DNA of 64,000 nt. It comes from Streptomyces sp. WAC 01529 (GTDB lineage: Bacteria > Actinomycetota > Actinomycetes > Streptomycetales > Streptomycetaceae). Location of the stretch: contig NZ_CP029617.1 of the NCBI RefSeq assembly GCF_003945545.1, positions 4,635,001 through 4,699,000 of the forward strand, written 5' to 3'. The notes under the pieces are model-generated. The model made no database searches and was not told the DNA's origin. It saw nothing but the letters and a program-made list of their open reading frames with translations. Within the stretch, counting starts at the first letter, position 1, and each line of letters begins with the position of its first letter. The position numbers were made by a program, and so were the translations under genes. Positions 27,828-36,661 of this stretch are shown here, one piece after another.

Positions 27828-27931
27828 CGGCTGGCGCCGGGCTGCTTCGGAGCTGTCTGCATCCTTTGGACTACCCGGGGTTCGGTCCTCGGCAGGACGC
27901 CGGGGGCCGATCCGTCCGTGATCGTGGACGC

Positions 27932-28141
27932 ATGAAGGAAATCATCGCCATCGTCGGATGGGTCGTGGGAATCCAGGGCGGCCTCGGGGCCGCCGGAAGG
28001 ATTTTCGGGGACGGCCCCTGGGGGCTGCTGCACAAGTGGTGGGACGTGCCCACGCCCCTGTATGTCGCGCTCTTCCTGTTGGGGGCCGTGCTCGCGGTCT
28101 ACGGGGAGCTGGGGAAGAAGCGGGAGAAGAGCAGAGCCTGA
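27932..28141 (+). CDS. small membrane protein
   Basis: A 69-residue protein with two hydrophobic segments (IIAIVGWVVGIQGGLGAAG and PLYVALFLLGAVLAVYG) and a basic carboxyl end (GKKREKSRA). I do not recognise a family. ATG 27932 is chosen because it begins directly at the first hydrophobic segment; upstream codons lie in non-conserved sequence. It stands alone between lysS and a convergent secreted protein gene. Confidence 0.65.
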   Translation: MKEIIAIVGWVVGIQGGLGAAGRIFGDGPWGLLHKWWDVPTPLYVALFLLGAVLAVYGELGKKREKSRA

Positions 28142-28159
28142 CCGGCCCGGGGGAAGAGA

Positions 28160-28681
28160 TCAGGGGCTGCGGCGGCGGAGGGTGAAGAAGGCCAGGGCGG
28201 CCATCGCTGTGAGGGCGATGGCCGCGATGGTGATCGTCGTCGGGGTCCAGTCGTCGGACGTGCCGGACTTGGCCGCGCACTCGGGGCGGGGAGACGAACG
28301 GCCGGGTGCGCCGACCCGTACCTCGCCGTTCGTTTTTGCCTCGTCGGGCGGGACCGGCTGGTCGAAGCGGAGGGCGTGGCTGCCGGGCTTCGCGTCGCAG
28401 CGGACCGTGGCCCGGCCCTGCCAGGAGACCTTTCCGGAAGGGGCCAGCTTCACCGGCCCGGTGAAGGCGTCGGAGTGGACGGTCACGCGGTGAGCGTCGT
28501 CCATCTGGTCCATCAGTTCGGGGTTGAGGACGGAGAGGGTGACGCTCTCGCCCGGGGCCACCACGCCTGGTGTGGCGGTGAGTTCGCCCTTTCCGCCCGC
28601 CTCCGCGGCGGCGCTCGGAATTCCCGCCAGTGAAAGGGCGAGGGCGAGCGCTCCAGCGGCCGCGGCGGGTTTACGTGGCAT
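28160..28681 (-). CDS. secreted, C-terminally anchored cell-surface protein
   Basis: A 173-residue protein with an amino-terminal signal peptide (KPAAAAGALALALSLAGIPS, cleavage near AAEA), an Ig-like beta domain (GELTATPGVVAPGESVTLSV...), and a carboxyl-terminal membrane span (TTITIAAIALTAMAALAFF) with an Arg-rich tail. There is no LPxTG, so it is not an obvious sortase substrate. The ATG is at 28679-28681; the same frame stays open far upstream but that reads antisense through the protease gene. The function is unknown. It is divergent from the secreted protease. Confidence 0.78.
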   Translation of the reverse strand: MPRKPAAAAGALALALSLAGIPSAAAEAGGKGELTATPGVVAPGESVTLSVLNPELMDQMDDAHRVTVHSDAFTGPVKLAPSGKVSWQGRATVRCDAKPGSHALRFDQPVPPDEAKTNGEVRVGAPGRSSPRPECAAKSGTSDDWTPTTITIAAIALTAMAALAFFTLRRRSP

Positions 28682-28807
28682 AAGGTGCAGTCCTCGGGTT
28701 CGGCCGGCCGGAGTCCATTCCCGGTTCGCTGGATCCGTTCTTTGCGATCTTAACCAGGGGGAGTCTGGACACCCGCCGACCTCGGGTGTGCCAGCAGAAA
28801 GGCAGTA

Positions 28808-30637
28808 GTGCGCATTTCCCGTTGGGCTAGGGCTCTCGCCGTGGGGGTGAGCAGCGGATTCCTCGTTGCTTCGGCGACGGCCACCGCATCCGCAGAACCC
28901 GTCGCACCCATTGACGGAGACGGTGGTAACGCCGCCGTTCCGAAAGAAAGCGGGCCCCAATGGGGGGTCGCCGCGGCGGAACGTTTCTGGACCGCCGCGC
29001 GTATGGAATCGGCGACCCCGCCGGAGCCGAAGCCAATGCCGGGACCGGTACAGGGACCGGTGCAGGGCGGCGCGTCCGCCTCCACGGTGGCCGCCCCGGC
29101 CGCGTACACCGCCGCCGCCTCCGTCCCCAAGGCCGAGACCGGCTACGCGGGCTCCAGGACCATCGGCGTTCTCTACTACGTCGACAAGGGCATGGCCACG
29201 CACAACTGCACGGCCAGCGTGGTGCACAGCCCCAAGGGCAACCTCATCCTCACCGCCGGGCACTGTGGCAACGGCGACAAGTACGCCTTCGTGCCGCAGT
29301 ACCGCACCGGGAAGACCCCGGCGCAGCAGCCCCACGGCATATGGGCGGTCGACCGGGTCTTCCGGGACCCGCGGCACACCGACTACGGCCCCGGATCGGA
29401 CCTCGACTTCGCGTTCGCGACCGTCAAGCCCGACAAGGAGGGCCGGCAGGTCGAGGGGGTGACGGGCGCCAACACGCTGACGCGTACGCCCGGTTACCAG
29501 GTGGCGGTCACCGTCGTCGGCTATCCGTCGGCCAGGAACGCGCCCAGGGACCAGGCGATCAAGTGCCGGGTGAAGACCACCCGGCTCTCCGGCTACAAGC
29601 AGCTGCGCATGGCCTGCGGCGGCTTCTACGGCGGCACGTCCGGCAGCCCGTGGCTGATGGACTACGACGAGCGGACCGGCACCGGCAAGGTCGTCGGCAA
29701 CCTCGGCGGCGTGGGCGGCGGCGGCGCGACCGACTCCGTCTCCTACGCCCCGTACTACGACGGCGAGGTCTTCAAGCTCTACGACGACGCGGTCAACGAC
29801 GTCGGCGTGGTCGAGCGGCCCCCGCTGCCCGCCTCGCTCGGCACCGGCGAGACCTGGCAGCACGCCAAGCACCTGGCGGGCGGCGACTTCACCGGCGACG
29901 GCAAGGCCGACCTCCTCGTGGTGTGGGACGACGGGAAGGTCACCCTCAACTCCGGCGACGGCAAGGGCGGCTTCACCGGCGAGGCCCGCCTGAAGAAGGC
30001 CAACGCCACCTGGAAGCACGCCACGACCATCACCGGCGGCGACTTCACCGGCGACGCGCGCTCCGACCTGATCGTGCGCTGGTCCGACGGCGAGGTCACC
30101 CTGTACGGGGACGTGTCCGCCACCGGTCTCGGCACGGAGACCAAGCTCGCCGCGGCCGGTTCCGTCTGGAAGCACGCGGGCCAGCTCACCGCGGGCCGCT
30201 TCAGCGGCAACAAGCGGATCGACGACGTGGTCGTACGGTGGAGCGACGGCGAGGTCAGCCTCCACACCGACGTGGGCGCCGGCCTCAAGAAGGAGACCAG
30301 GCTCCGGAAGGCCAACGCCACCTGGAAGCGGGCCACCCTGCTCGCCGGCGGTGACTTCACCGGCAACGCCTCCTGGGACCTCGTCGTCCGCTGGTCCGAC
30401 GGCCGGCGCTCCCTCTACCAAGACGTGGGCGCGGGCGGCCTCGGCAAGGAGACGCGCACGTCGGCCTCCGCCTCCTTGTGGAAGCACGCCAAGGCGGTGA
30501 CGGCGGGCGCCTACACAGCCAACGGCCGGCCCGACGATCTGCTCGTGCGGTGGAGCGACGGAGAGGTCAGCCTCTACGCCGACACCACGACGAAGCTCGG
30601 CCGCGAGGTCAACCTGGTTCCGCCGAAGGCCTCCTGA
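28808..30637 (+). CDS. secreted trypsin-like serine protease with C-terminal repeats
   Basis: A 609-residue exported protein. The signal peptide covers about 1-29 (cleavage near ASA-EP). A chymotrypsin-fold protease domain has His152 (LTAGHC), Asp200 (SDLDFAF) and Ser278 (GGTSGSP). From about 350 to the end are five repeats of about 48 residues, each with W-x-HA...GGDFTGD...DL-V-W-DG-V-L, an FG-GAP/VCBS-like propeller that may bind cell wall or substrate. The GTG start at 28808 has AAAGG upstream. A Pro/Gly-rich propeptide-like stretch precedes the catalytic domain. Confidence 0.88.
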   Translation: MRISRWARALAVGVSSGFLVASATATASAEPVAPIDGDGGNAAVPKESGPQWGVAAAERFWTAARMESATPPEPKPMPGPVQGPVQGGASASTVAAPAAYTAAASVPKAETGYAGSRTIGVLYYVDKGMATHNCTASVVHSPKGNLILTAGHCGNGDKYAFVPQYRTGKTPAQQPHGIWAVDRVFRDPRHTDYGPGSDLDFAFATVKPDKEGRQVEGVTGANTLTRTPGYQVAVTVVGYPSARNAPRDQAIKCRVKTTRLSGYKQLRMACGGFYGGTSGSPWLMDYDERTGTGKVVGNLGGVGGGGATDSVSYAPYYDGEVFKLYDDAVNDVGVVERPPLPASLGTGETWQHAKHLAGGDFTGDGKADLLVVWDDGKVTLNSGDGKGGFTGEARLKKANATWKHATTITGGDFTGDARSDLIVRWSDGEVTLYGDVSATGLGTETKLAAAGSVWKHAGQLTAGRFSGNKRIDDVVVRWSDGEVSLHTDVGAGLKKETRLRKANATWKRATLLAGGDFTGNASWDLVVRWSDGRRSLYQDVGAGGLGKETRTSASASLWKHAKAVTAGAYTANGRPDDLLVRWSDGEVSLYADTTTKLGREVNLVPPKAS

Positions 30638-30664
30638 GCCGCGCGACGGGGTTAAGCGACAGGG

Positions 30665-32014
30665 TTACGCGATGTGTTCCGCGCCCGCGTCCAGGTCCTG
30701 CTGGTAGCGGGAGCGGAAGTCGCGCAGGTACGGGCGCAGGGTGCTCTCCGTGAGAGGACCGCCGGCCTGGCCCGTCACGCCGTACAGGTCCATCAAGTAC
30801 AGGCTGAACTGGCGGGCGTTGGGGTAGTCGCCCAGCTCGCTGACGTACTTGCGGAACGCCGTGAAGTACGCCTCTTCGCGGCTGATGTCCTCCGGGAGGC
30901 CGGGGATGTCGACCACGGGCTCTGCTTCTGCCTCCGCCTCTGTGACTGCTTCCGGCTCTGCCTCTGGCCCGGCTTCGGGTTCCGGGGCGGTCTGCCGGGG
31001 AGTTTCCTCGCGCTCGTCGGCGTGCGGCCCGTGGTCGTAGGGCGCCTGCTCCTCGTACCACTGGTCGTACGGCTCCTCGGGGACGTACGACGCGGGGTAC
31101 TTGGCGAACCACGGGCTCGCGTGCGGCAGGACCTCGGGCTCGGGCTGCGGCTCGGGCTCCCGCTCCCGCTCGGGCCGGGGTTGGGGCCGAGGCTCGGGCT
31201 CGGGCTGCGGCTGGGGGCGGCGCGAGGCCTGGGGGAGTTCCGCCTGCGGGGGCGTCGTCAGCTCCGGCTGGCGCGGGGCCGGGACCGGGGCGGGGGCTGG
31301 GGTCGGGGCCGGGGGCAGCAGGGCCGGTTCGATGCCCGCCGCGGCCAGGCCCGCGGGGGCCGTCTCCGCCAGCGGGACGCCGTAGCGGGCCAGCCGCAGC
31401 GGCATCAGGGACTCCACCGGCGCCTTGCGGCGCCAGGCGCGGCCGTAGCGGGAGCGCAGGCGGGCCTGGTAGACGAGACGTTCCTGCTCCAGCTTGATCA
31501 CCTGGTCGTACGAGCGCAGCTCCCACAGCTTCATCCGCCGCCAGAGCCGGAACGTCGGCACCGGCGAGAGCAGCCAGCGCGTGATCCGTACGCCCTCCAT
31601 GTGCTTGTCGGCCGTGATGTCCGCGATCCGCCCGACCGCGTGCCGGGCCGCCTCGACCGCGACGACGAAGAGCACCGGGATCACCGCGTGCATGCCCGTG
31701 CCGAGCGGGTCGGGCCAGGCCGCCGCGCCGTTGAAGGCGATCGTCGCGGCCGTCAGCAGCCACGCCGTCTGGCGCAGCAGCGGGAAGGGGATGCGGATCC
31801 AGGTGAGCAGGAGGTCCAGGGCGAGCAGGACGCAGATGCCCGCGTCGATGCCGATCGGGAAGACCGCCGAGAAGCTGCCGAAGCCCTTCTGCTCGGCGAG
31901 TTCGCGCACGGCCGCGTACGACCCCACGAAGCCGATCGCGGCGATGACGACCGCACCGGCGACGACCACCCCGATGAGTATCCGGTGCGTGCGTGTCAGC
32001 TGCATCGCGGCCAC
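30665..32014 (-). CDS. DUF2637 membrane protein (Spd-like)
   Basis: A 449-residue protein. The first 130 residues carry four membrane spans (ILIGVVVAGAVVIAAIGFVG, GIDAGICVLLALDLLLTW, AWLLTAATIAF, AVIPVLFVVAVEAA), the DUF2637 arrangement also found in conjugative plasmid spread proteins. A basic region follows, then a long Pro/Glu/Gln-rich low-complexity tract (about 245-400), and a conserved carboxyl segment (YFTAFRKYVSELGDYPNARQ). GGGAGGGG lies seven bases before GTG 32014. Nothing else here is plasmid-like, so it is probably a chromosomal family member of unknown role. Confidence 0.8.
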   Translation of the reverse strand: MAAMQLTRTHRILIGVVVAGAVVIAAIGFVGSYAAVRELAEQKGFGSFSAVFPIGIDAGICVLLALDLLLTWIRIPFPLLRQTAWLLTAATIAFNGAAAWPDPLGTGMHAVIPVLFVVAVEAARHAVGRIADITADKHMEGVRITRWLLSPVPTFRLWRRMKLWELRSYDQVIKLEQERLVYQARLRSRYGRAWRRKAPVESLMPLRLARYGVPLAETAPAGLAAAGIEPALLPPAPTPAPAPVPAPRQPELTTPPQAELPQASRRPQPQPEPEPRPQPRPEREREPEPQPEPEVLPHASPWFAKYPASYVPEEPYDQWYEEQAPYDHGPHADEREETPRQTAPEPEAGPEAEPEAVTEAEAEAEPVVDIPGLPEDISREEAYFTAFRKYVSELGDYPNARQFSLYLMDLYGVTGQAGGPLTESTLRPYLRDFRSRYQQDLDAGAEHIA

Positions 32015-32183
32015 CCGCGAACCCCTCCCTGTTCAGCCTGTTTCGGCTTGTTGCGATCGATAGCGTGGCACACGTGTGCGGGGCGCCCGGCGGCCGGTAC
32101 GGCGGAAGCCCGGTCCCAGGGGGCCGGGCTTCCTCAACTACCGCACGGGCGCGGCCACTTCGCCACTCCGCTACTTCTCCGCT

Positions 32184-33107
32184 TCAGGACTTGGCCTTGG
32201 CCTTCGGCTTGCTGTCGTCCGACGCGGAGTCCTCGGACGTGGAGTCGTCCGACTTCGAGACGGCCTTCTTCGGCTCGTCCTTCTTCGGCTCGTCCTTCTT
32301 GGGGTCGTCCTTCTTCGCGTCGTCCTTCTTGGGCTTCTCGCTCGCGCCGGACGGTGCCTTGGCGCCGCCCTCGTTGGCGGCGACGACCGACGCCGCGGCC
32401 TCCTTCGCCGCCTTCTGCGCGGCCTTCGACAGGTCGCCGGCGTCGGGGGACTTGTCGCCCGCGAGGCCCGCGCCGTTGTAGTCGACCGTGACGACCGCGT
32501 TCTCCACGCGCGTCACGAACGTCTGCTGCTTGAAGGTGTCCTTGTCCTTCTTCAGGTCATAGCGCACGAGCGTCGCCTGCTCGCCCACGCCCTGCACCGG
32601 CTCCGCCTTGACGCCCTTCGCGTCCTTGGTCGCCTGGGCGTCCGCGACCTGCTTGGCGAAGTTGTCCTGCGCACGCTTCGCGCCGCTGCCGAGCGAGGCG
32701 TCCGAGTCGAAGCGCATCAGCGAGACGCGCAGCCAGCGGAACTGGGAACCGTCCACGCCGTTGTTGTCGAGGCTGTCCCAGGAGCAGCTGCCGCGCAGCG
32801 CGGTGTCCGTGGACGTGCCGGCCTTGCCCTTGTCCTTGGCCTTCGGCACCAGGTCCGCGAGCGTCTTCTTCGACAGGACCTCGCAGGGCTCGGGGAGCTT
32901 GCTGTACGCGGCCTTCTCCACGGTCGCGGGCTTGTCCCCGGCCTTCTTCGACGCCGACGCCTTCGCGCCCGCGTCCTTCTTGGCGCCGTCGGAGCCGGAG
33001 CCGGAGTCGGAGGAGCAGCCGGAGGCGACGAGGATCACCGGTACGGCGGCCGCGCAGACGATGATGCGGCTGAGGCGCTGTCGCTGTCGCTGTGCAGGTC
33101 GGTGCAT
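32184..33107 (-). CDS. DUF3558-like lipoprotein with Lys/Asp-rich tail
   Basis: A 307-residue lipoprotein. The signal peptide ends in the lipobox VASGC (Cys about 31). The central domain (LPEPCEVLSKKTLADLVPKA, SCSWDSLDN) fits the DUF3558 family, which has paired Cys. The carboxyl 60 residues are tandem KKDDPKKDEPKKDE-type repeats. AAGGA precedes ATG 33107. A related lipoprotein gene lies just upstream on the same strand, so the two are a tandem pair. The function is unknown. Confidence 0.83.
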   Translation of the reverse strand: MHRPAQRQRQRLSRIIVCAAAVPVILVASGCSSDSGSGSDGAKKDAGAKASASKKAGDKPATVEKAAYSKLPEPCEVLSKKTLADLVPKAKDKGKAGTSTDTALRGSCSWDSLDNNGVDGSQFRWLRVSLMRFDSDASLGSGAKRAQDNFAKQVADAQATKDAKGVKAEPVQGVGEQATLVRYDLKKDKDTFKQQTFVTRVENAVVTVDYNGAGLAGDKSPDAGDLSKAAQKAAKEAAASVVAANEGGAKAPSGASEKPKKDDAKKDDPKKDEPKKDEPKKAVSKSDDSTSEDSASDDSKPKAKAKS

Positions 33108-33249
33108 GGTTCCTTCACTCAGTTCGTCTCGTGACGTCCAGTTCGTCTCGTGACGTCGTCGGGTCCGGGGCCACGGTACGCGCATGGGGCGGCGGGTGGC
33201 TCCGCGTCGAGGGTGCCCGGCTCCTGCCCGTACCCGCCGCGGCCACCGG

Positions 33250-34155
33250 TCACTCGTCGAAGGTCCCGGCGAGCGCGTCGGCCAGTTCCAGCGCCTTGTC
33301 CTGCATTTCCTTGCTGTCGGGGACGTCCGTGCGGCGGCCCGGCTGCTCGTCGTACTCGATGGTGACGATGACGTTCGACGTGCGGAACACCACAGTCACG
33401 GTGCGGTGTCGGGTGGCCGAGGCGGCGGTGGTGAGGGCGTCGTCGAGGAAGGCCTCCTCGCCGAGGTCGTCGAGGGTGCGGGGTTCGAGGCCGGGGGGAG
33501 GGGTCGCGGGGGCGGTGGCGGGCGACTCGTCGTCGCCGCTCTCCTCCGCGCGGGTGCCCTTGGTGCTCTTGCCGTCCTTGCCGCCCTTGTCGGGTTTGTC
33601 GTTGTCGTCCTCGTCGCGGGTCGCGCTTCCGGCGCTCTTGCCGCCCTGGGCCTTGTCGCCCGCGGAGTCGTCGGAGTCGTCGGACTCCCTCCCGCCGGAG
33701 CCGGCGGGCTGGGAGAGGTCCGCTTCCCGGAGCTTGGTGGCGTAGACCTCCGTGGCGCGGTCGTCGTCGCTGACCGCGCCGTCGTAGGAGACGACGCGCT
33801 CGAAGTCGATGAGGAGGTGGTGGGAGGCGCCGGACGACTCGACCTTCCAGCTGCATCCCACGCGCCGGTCGGTGTCATAGGTGACCGTGGGGGTGCCCTC
33901 GTACGCCTTCTCGCGCTGTTCGGTGTCCATCTCCTTGAGGCCGGGCAGCATCGCGTCGAGCGTGCCGGGCTCGACCTCGCCGCAGGGCTCGGGGAGGGTG
34001 CGGTACTTGCCCGGCTGGGCGGGAGCGGCCGAGCTGCCGGTGTCGCCCGGTTTGGAGTCGGCGGACTCGTCGCCGCCGCCGGAGCCCGCGGTGCAGCCGA
34101 CGAGCAGCGCCGCGAGGAGCGCGGCGATACCGGGCACGTAGACCTTCCGCTGCAC
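33250..34155 (-). CDS. DUF3558-like lipoprotein
   Basis: A 301-residue lipoprotein with lipobox LLVGC (Cys 21) after GIAALLAAL. TLPEPCGEVEPGTLDAMLPG and GCSWKVESS parallel the neighbouring lipoprotein and define a DUF3558-like fold; a charged Ser/Asp/Lys-rich insertion occupies about 155-215. The GTG start at 34155 has GAGGAG about nine bases upstream. It is probably co-transcribed with the following paralogue at 33107. The function is unknown. Confidence 0.82.
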   Translation of the reverse strand: MQRKVYVPGIAALLAALLVGCTAGSGGGDESADSKPGDTGSSAAPAQPGKYRTLPEPCGEVEPGTLDAMLPGLKEMDTEQREKAYEGTPTVTYDTDRRVGCSWKVESSGASHHLLIDFERVVSYDGAVSDDDRATEVYATKLREADLSQPAGSGGRESDDSDDSAGDKAQGGKSAGSATRDEDDNDKPDKGGKDGKSTKGTRAEESGDDESPATAPATPPPGLEPRTLDDLGEEAFLDDALTTAASATRHRTVTVVFRTSNVIVTIEYDEQPGRRTDVPDSKEMQDKALELADALAGTFDE

Positions 34156-34336
34156 CGTGAGGGCTCCTCTCGAGGGGGATATTCGGTTGCCGCTGGTGGG
34201 CGACCGGTGGACACAATGTCTATCGCACGCGCTGCCGTGGACGCCGGTCCGTCATCCCTTTCGTTGACCTTGGCTCCGGTATTTGCGCTTCATGTGCTTC
34301 TAGGCTTGTAGTAAACAACGGGGGAATGAGGACGAT

Positions 34337-35530
34337 ATGTCGTACGTAGAGGTTCCTGGGGCGAAGGTACCGATCCGGATGTGGGCCGATCCGGCGTCGG
34401 TCGAGGAATCGGCGATGCGCCAGCTGCAGAACGTGGCGACGCTGCCGTGGATCAAGGGCCTGGCGGTCATGCCGGACGTCCACTTCGGCAAGGGCGCGAC
34501 GGTCGGCTCGGTGATCGCCATGCGGGGCGCGGTCTGCCCGGCGGCGGTCGGTGTCGACATCGGCTGCGGCATGTCGGCGGTCAAGACCTCACTGACCGCG
34601 AATGACCTGCCGGGGGATCTCTCGCGGCTGCGGTCGAAGATCGAGCAGGCGATTCCGGTGGGGCGGGGCATGCACGATGATCCCGTCGAGCCGGAGCGCT
34701 TCCACGGGATGGCGACCGCGGGGTGGGACGACTTCTGGTCCCGCTTCGACGGGGTCGCCGAAGCGGTCAAATTCCGCCAGGACCGGGCGACAAAGCAGAT
34801 GGGAACGCTTGGATCCGGAAACCACTTCATCGAGTTCTGTCTCGATGAGGCGGGCGCGGTGTGGCTGATGCTGCACTCCGGTTCGCGGAACATCGGCAAG
34901 GAGCTGGCCGACCACCACATCGGCGTGGCCCAGAAGCTCGCGCACAACCAGGGCCTGGTCGACCGCGACCTGGCCGTCTTCATCGCGGACACCCCGCAGA
35001 TGGCGGCGTACCGGAACGACCTGTTCTGGGCGCAGGAGTACGCGAAGCACAACCGCGCCCTCATGATGGCGCTCTTCCAGGACGTGGTCCGCAAGGAGTT
35101 CCGGAAGGCGAAGGTGACCTTCGAGCCGGTGATCTCCTGCCACCACAACTACGTCAGCGAGGAGCGGTACGACGGGATGGACCTGCTGGTCACCCGCAAG
35201 GGCGCGATCCGTGCCGGAAGCGGTGACTTCGGGATCATCCCGGGCTCGATGGGCACGGGCTCGTACATCGTGAAGGGCCTCGGCAACGAAGCGTCCTTCA
35301 ACTCCGCCTCCCACGGCGCCGGCCGGCGCATGAGCCGGGGCGCGGCCAAGCGCCGCTTCACGGCGAAGGACCTGGAGGAGCAGACGCGGGGCGTCGAGTG
35401 CCGCAAGGACTCGGGTGTCGTGGACGAGATCCCGGGTGCGTACAAGCCGATCGAGAAGGTCATCGATCAGCAGCGTGACCTCGTCGAGGTCGTGGCGAAG
35501 CTGAAGCAGGTCATCTGCGTGAAGGGGTGA
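34337..35530 (+). CDS. rtcB: RNA-splicing ligase RtcB
   Basis: A 397-residue GTP-dependent RNA ligase joining 2',3'-cyclic phosphate and 5'-OH ends, used in tRNA repair. Metal ligands are visible in VGVDIGCGMSAVK (Cys, about 79), GTLGSGNHFIEF and MLHSGSRNIG, and the guanylylated His is in NSASHGAGRRMSRG. Length is normal for the family. GAGGACGAT precedes ATG 34337. No archease or RtcA/RtcR gene is adjacent. A minus-strand ORF reads antisense through most of it (see the separate entry). Confidence 0.95.
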   Translation: MSYVEVPGAKVPIRMWADPASVEESAMRQLQNVATLPWIKGLAVMPDVHFGKGATVGSVIAMRGAVCPAAVGVDIGCGMSAVKTSLTANDLPGDLSRLRSKIEQAIPVGRGMHDDPVEPERFHGMATAGWDDFWSRFDGVAEAVKFRQDRATKQMGTLGSGNHFIEFCLDEAGAVWLMLHSGSRNIGKELADHHIGVAQKLAHNQGLVDRDLAVFIADTPQMAAYRNDLFWAQEYAKHNRALMMALFQDVVRKEFRKAKVTFEPVISCHHNYVSEERYDGMDLLVTRKGAIRAGSGDFGIIPGSMGTGSYIVKGLGNEASFNSASHGAGRRMSRGAAKRRFTAKDLEEQTRGVECRKDSGVVDEIPGAYKPIEKVIDQQRDLVEVVAKLKQVICVKG

Positions 35531-35809
35531 GCGCGGGCCGCCCGGCCGCCGTGGGGGCCGGGCGATCCGTCGGGCGCCGCTGCCGTCGAGTTCCGCCGCG
35601 TGGCGGGCGCGGGCGGCGGTGAGGGCCTTGTCGAAGTCGCGCTGGGTGTCGTCGCACCAGTGGAGCAGGTCGGCGAGGACGCGCTGGAGGGTTTCGCTCG
35701 GGCTGTCGCGCCAGCCTTCCTCCGAGAGCGTGTACGCCTGGAGCGCCTCGGCCGCCCGGCGGGAGGCGGCGTCGCGGGGTGAGGTCGTCTCGCGGGGTGG
35801 GGTCGGCAT
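34589..35809 (-). CDS. small conserved-looking protein whose frame runs antisense through rtcB
   Basis: The start is well supported: ATG 35809 overlaps the stop of the upstream short-chain dehydrogenase (TGATG) and has GGGAG five bases before it. The first 75-80 codons (MPTPPRETTSPRDAASRRAA, ALQAYTLSEEGWRDSPSETL, VLADLLHWCDDTQRDFDKAL) look like a real small helical protein. No stop occurs before the end of rtcB, so the frame continues for about 940 bases antisense to rtcB until 34589. That extension is Arg/His/Val-rich and probably meaningless, so the real product may once have ended near 35530-35580. I do not recognise a family. Confidence 0.42.
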   Translation of the reverse strand: MPTPPRETTSPRDAASRRAAEALQAYTLSEEGWRDSPSETLQRVLADLLHWCDDTQRDFDKALTAARARHAAELDGSGARRIARPPRRPGGPRSPLHADDLLQLRHDLDEVTLLIDDLLDRLVRTRDLVHDTRVLAALDAPRLLLQVLRREAALGRAPAHAPAGAVGGGVEGRFVAEALHDVRARAHRARDDPEVTASGTDRALAGDQQVHPVVPLLADVVVVAGDHRLEGHLRLPELLADHVLEERHHEGAVVLRVLLRPEQVVPVRRHLRGVRDEDGQVAVDQALVVRELLGHADVVVGQLLADVPRTGVQHQPHRARLIETELDEVVSGSKRSHLLCRPVLAEFDRFGDPVEAGPEVVPPRGRHPVEALRLDGIIVHAPPHRNRLLDLRPQPREIPRQVIRGQ

Positions 35810-36573
35810 CAAAGCTCCCTGTGCACCTTGGTGTTGGAGGCCTGGGCCCGGGGGCGGACCACCAGCAGGTCGATGTTGACGTGGGGCGGGCGGGTGACCG
35901 CCCAGGTGATCGTCTCCGCCACGTCCTCGGCCGTGAGCGGCTCGGCGACGCCCGCGTAGACCTTTGAGGCCTTGTCGGAGTCGCCGCCGAAGCGGGTCAG
36001 CGCGAACTCCTCCGTCTTGACCATGCCGGGCGCGACCTCGATGACGCGGACCGGGGTGCCGACGATCTCCAGGCGGAGGGTCTCCGCGAGGACGTGCTCG
36101 GCGTGCTTGGCGGCGACGTAGCCGCCTCCGCCCTCGTACGTGCCGTGCCCGGCGGTCGAGGAGAGGACGACCACCGTGCCGTCGCCGCTCGCGGTGAGCG
36201 CGGGCAGCAGGGCCTGCGTGACGTTCAGCGTGCCGATGACGTTCGTCTCGTACATCTGGCGCCAGTCGGCCGGGTCGCTGGTGGCGACGGGGTCCGCGCC
36301 GAGCGCGCCGCCCGCGTTGTTCACCAGGACCGCGATCTTCTTGAACGCCGTCGCGAAGGTGTCCACCGCCGCGCGGTCGGTGACGTCCAGCGCGTACGCC
36401 ATCGCGTCGTGCCCCGCGTCGGTCAGCTCGGCGGCCAGTGCCTCGATGCGGTCCTTGCGGCGGGCGGTGAGGACGACGCGGTAGCCGGCGGCGGCGAGGC
36501 CGCGGGCGGTGGCGGCGCCGATGCCGCTGCTGGCGCCGGTGACGATCGCGATGCGCTTGGCGGCGGCGGTCAT
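35809..36573 (-). CDS. short-chain dehydrogenase/reductase
   Basis: A 254-residue classical SDR. The cofactor motif is TGASSGIGAATARGL (about 12-26), NNAG follows, and the catalytic Ser and Tyr-x3-Lys are in VVLSSTAGHG and GGYVAAKHAEHV (YVAAK). AAGGAGC lies seven bases before ATG 36573, excluding the longer frame to 36660. The stop overlaps the next ATG, giving translational coupling with the small downstream ORF. The substrate is unknown. Confidence 0.9.
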   Translation of the reverse strand: MTAAAKRIAIVTGASSGIGAATARGLAAAGYRVVLTARRKDRIEALAAELTDAGHDAMAYALDVTDRAAVDTFATAFKKIAVLVNNAGGALGADPVATSDPADWRQMYETNVIGTLNVTQALLPALTASGDGTVVVLSSTAGHGTYEGGGGYVAAKHAEHVLAETLRLEIVGTPVRVIEVAPGMVKTEEFALTRFGGDSDKASKVYAGVAEPLTAEDVAETITWAVTRPPHVNIDLLVVRPRAQASNTKVHREL

Positions 36574-36661
36574 GGTGCGCTCCTTGGGCTGGGGGAGGTC
36601 AAGGCGGCCGGTGGGCGGCGGGGTTGGTCCAGCCGTCCGCCAGCCAGGATAGGCGGGCACG

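Noticed and set aside
28682..30487. 775-codon minus-strand ORF including the secreted protein gene
   Set aside because: Antisense to the serine protease gene; its His/Val/Gly-rich translation is the usual shadow of high-GC coding DNA. Only the last 173 codons have a signal peptide and domain.
30665..32014. Integrated plasmid marked by the DUF2637 Spd-like protein
   Set aside because: No replication, TraB/FtsK or integrase genes occur around it.
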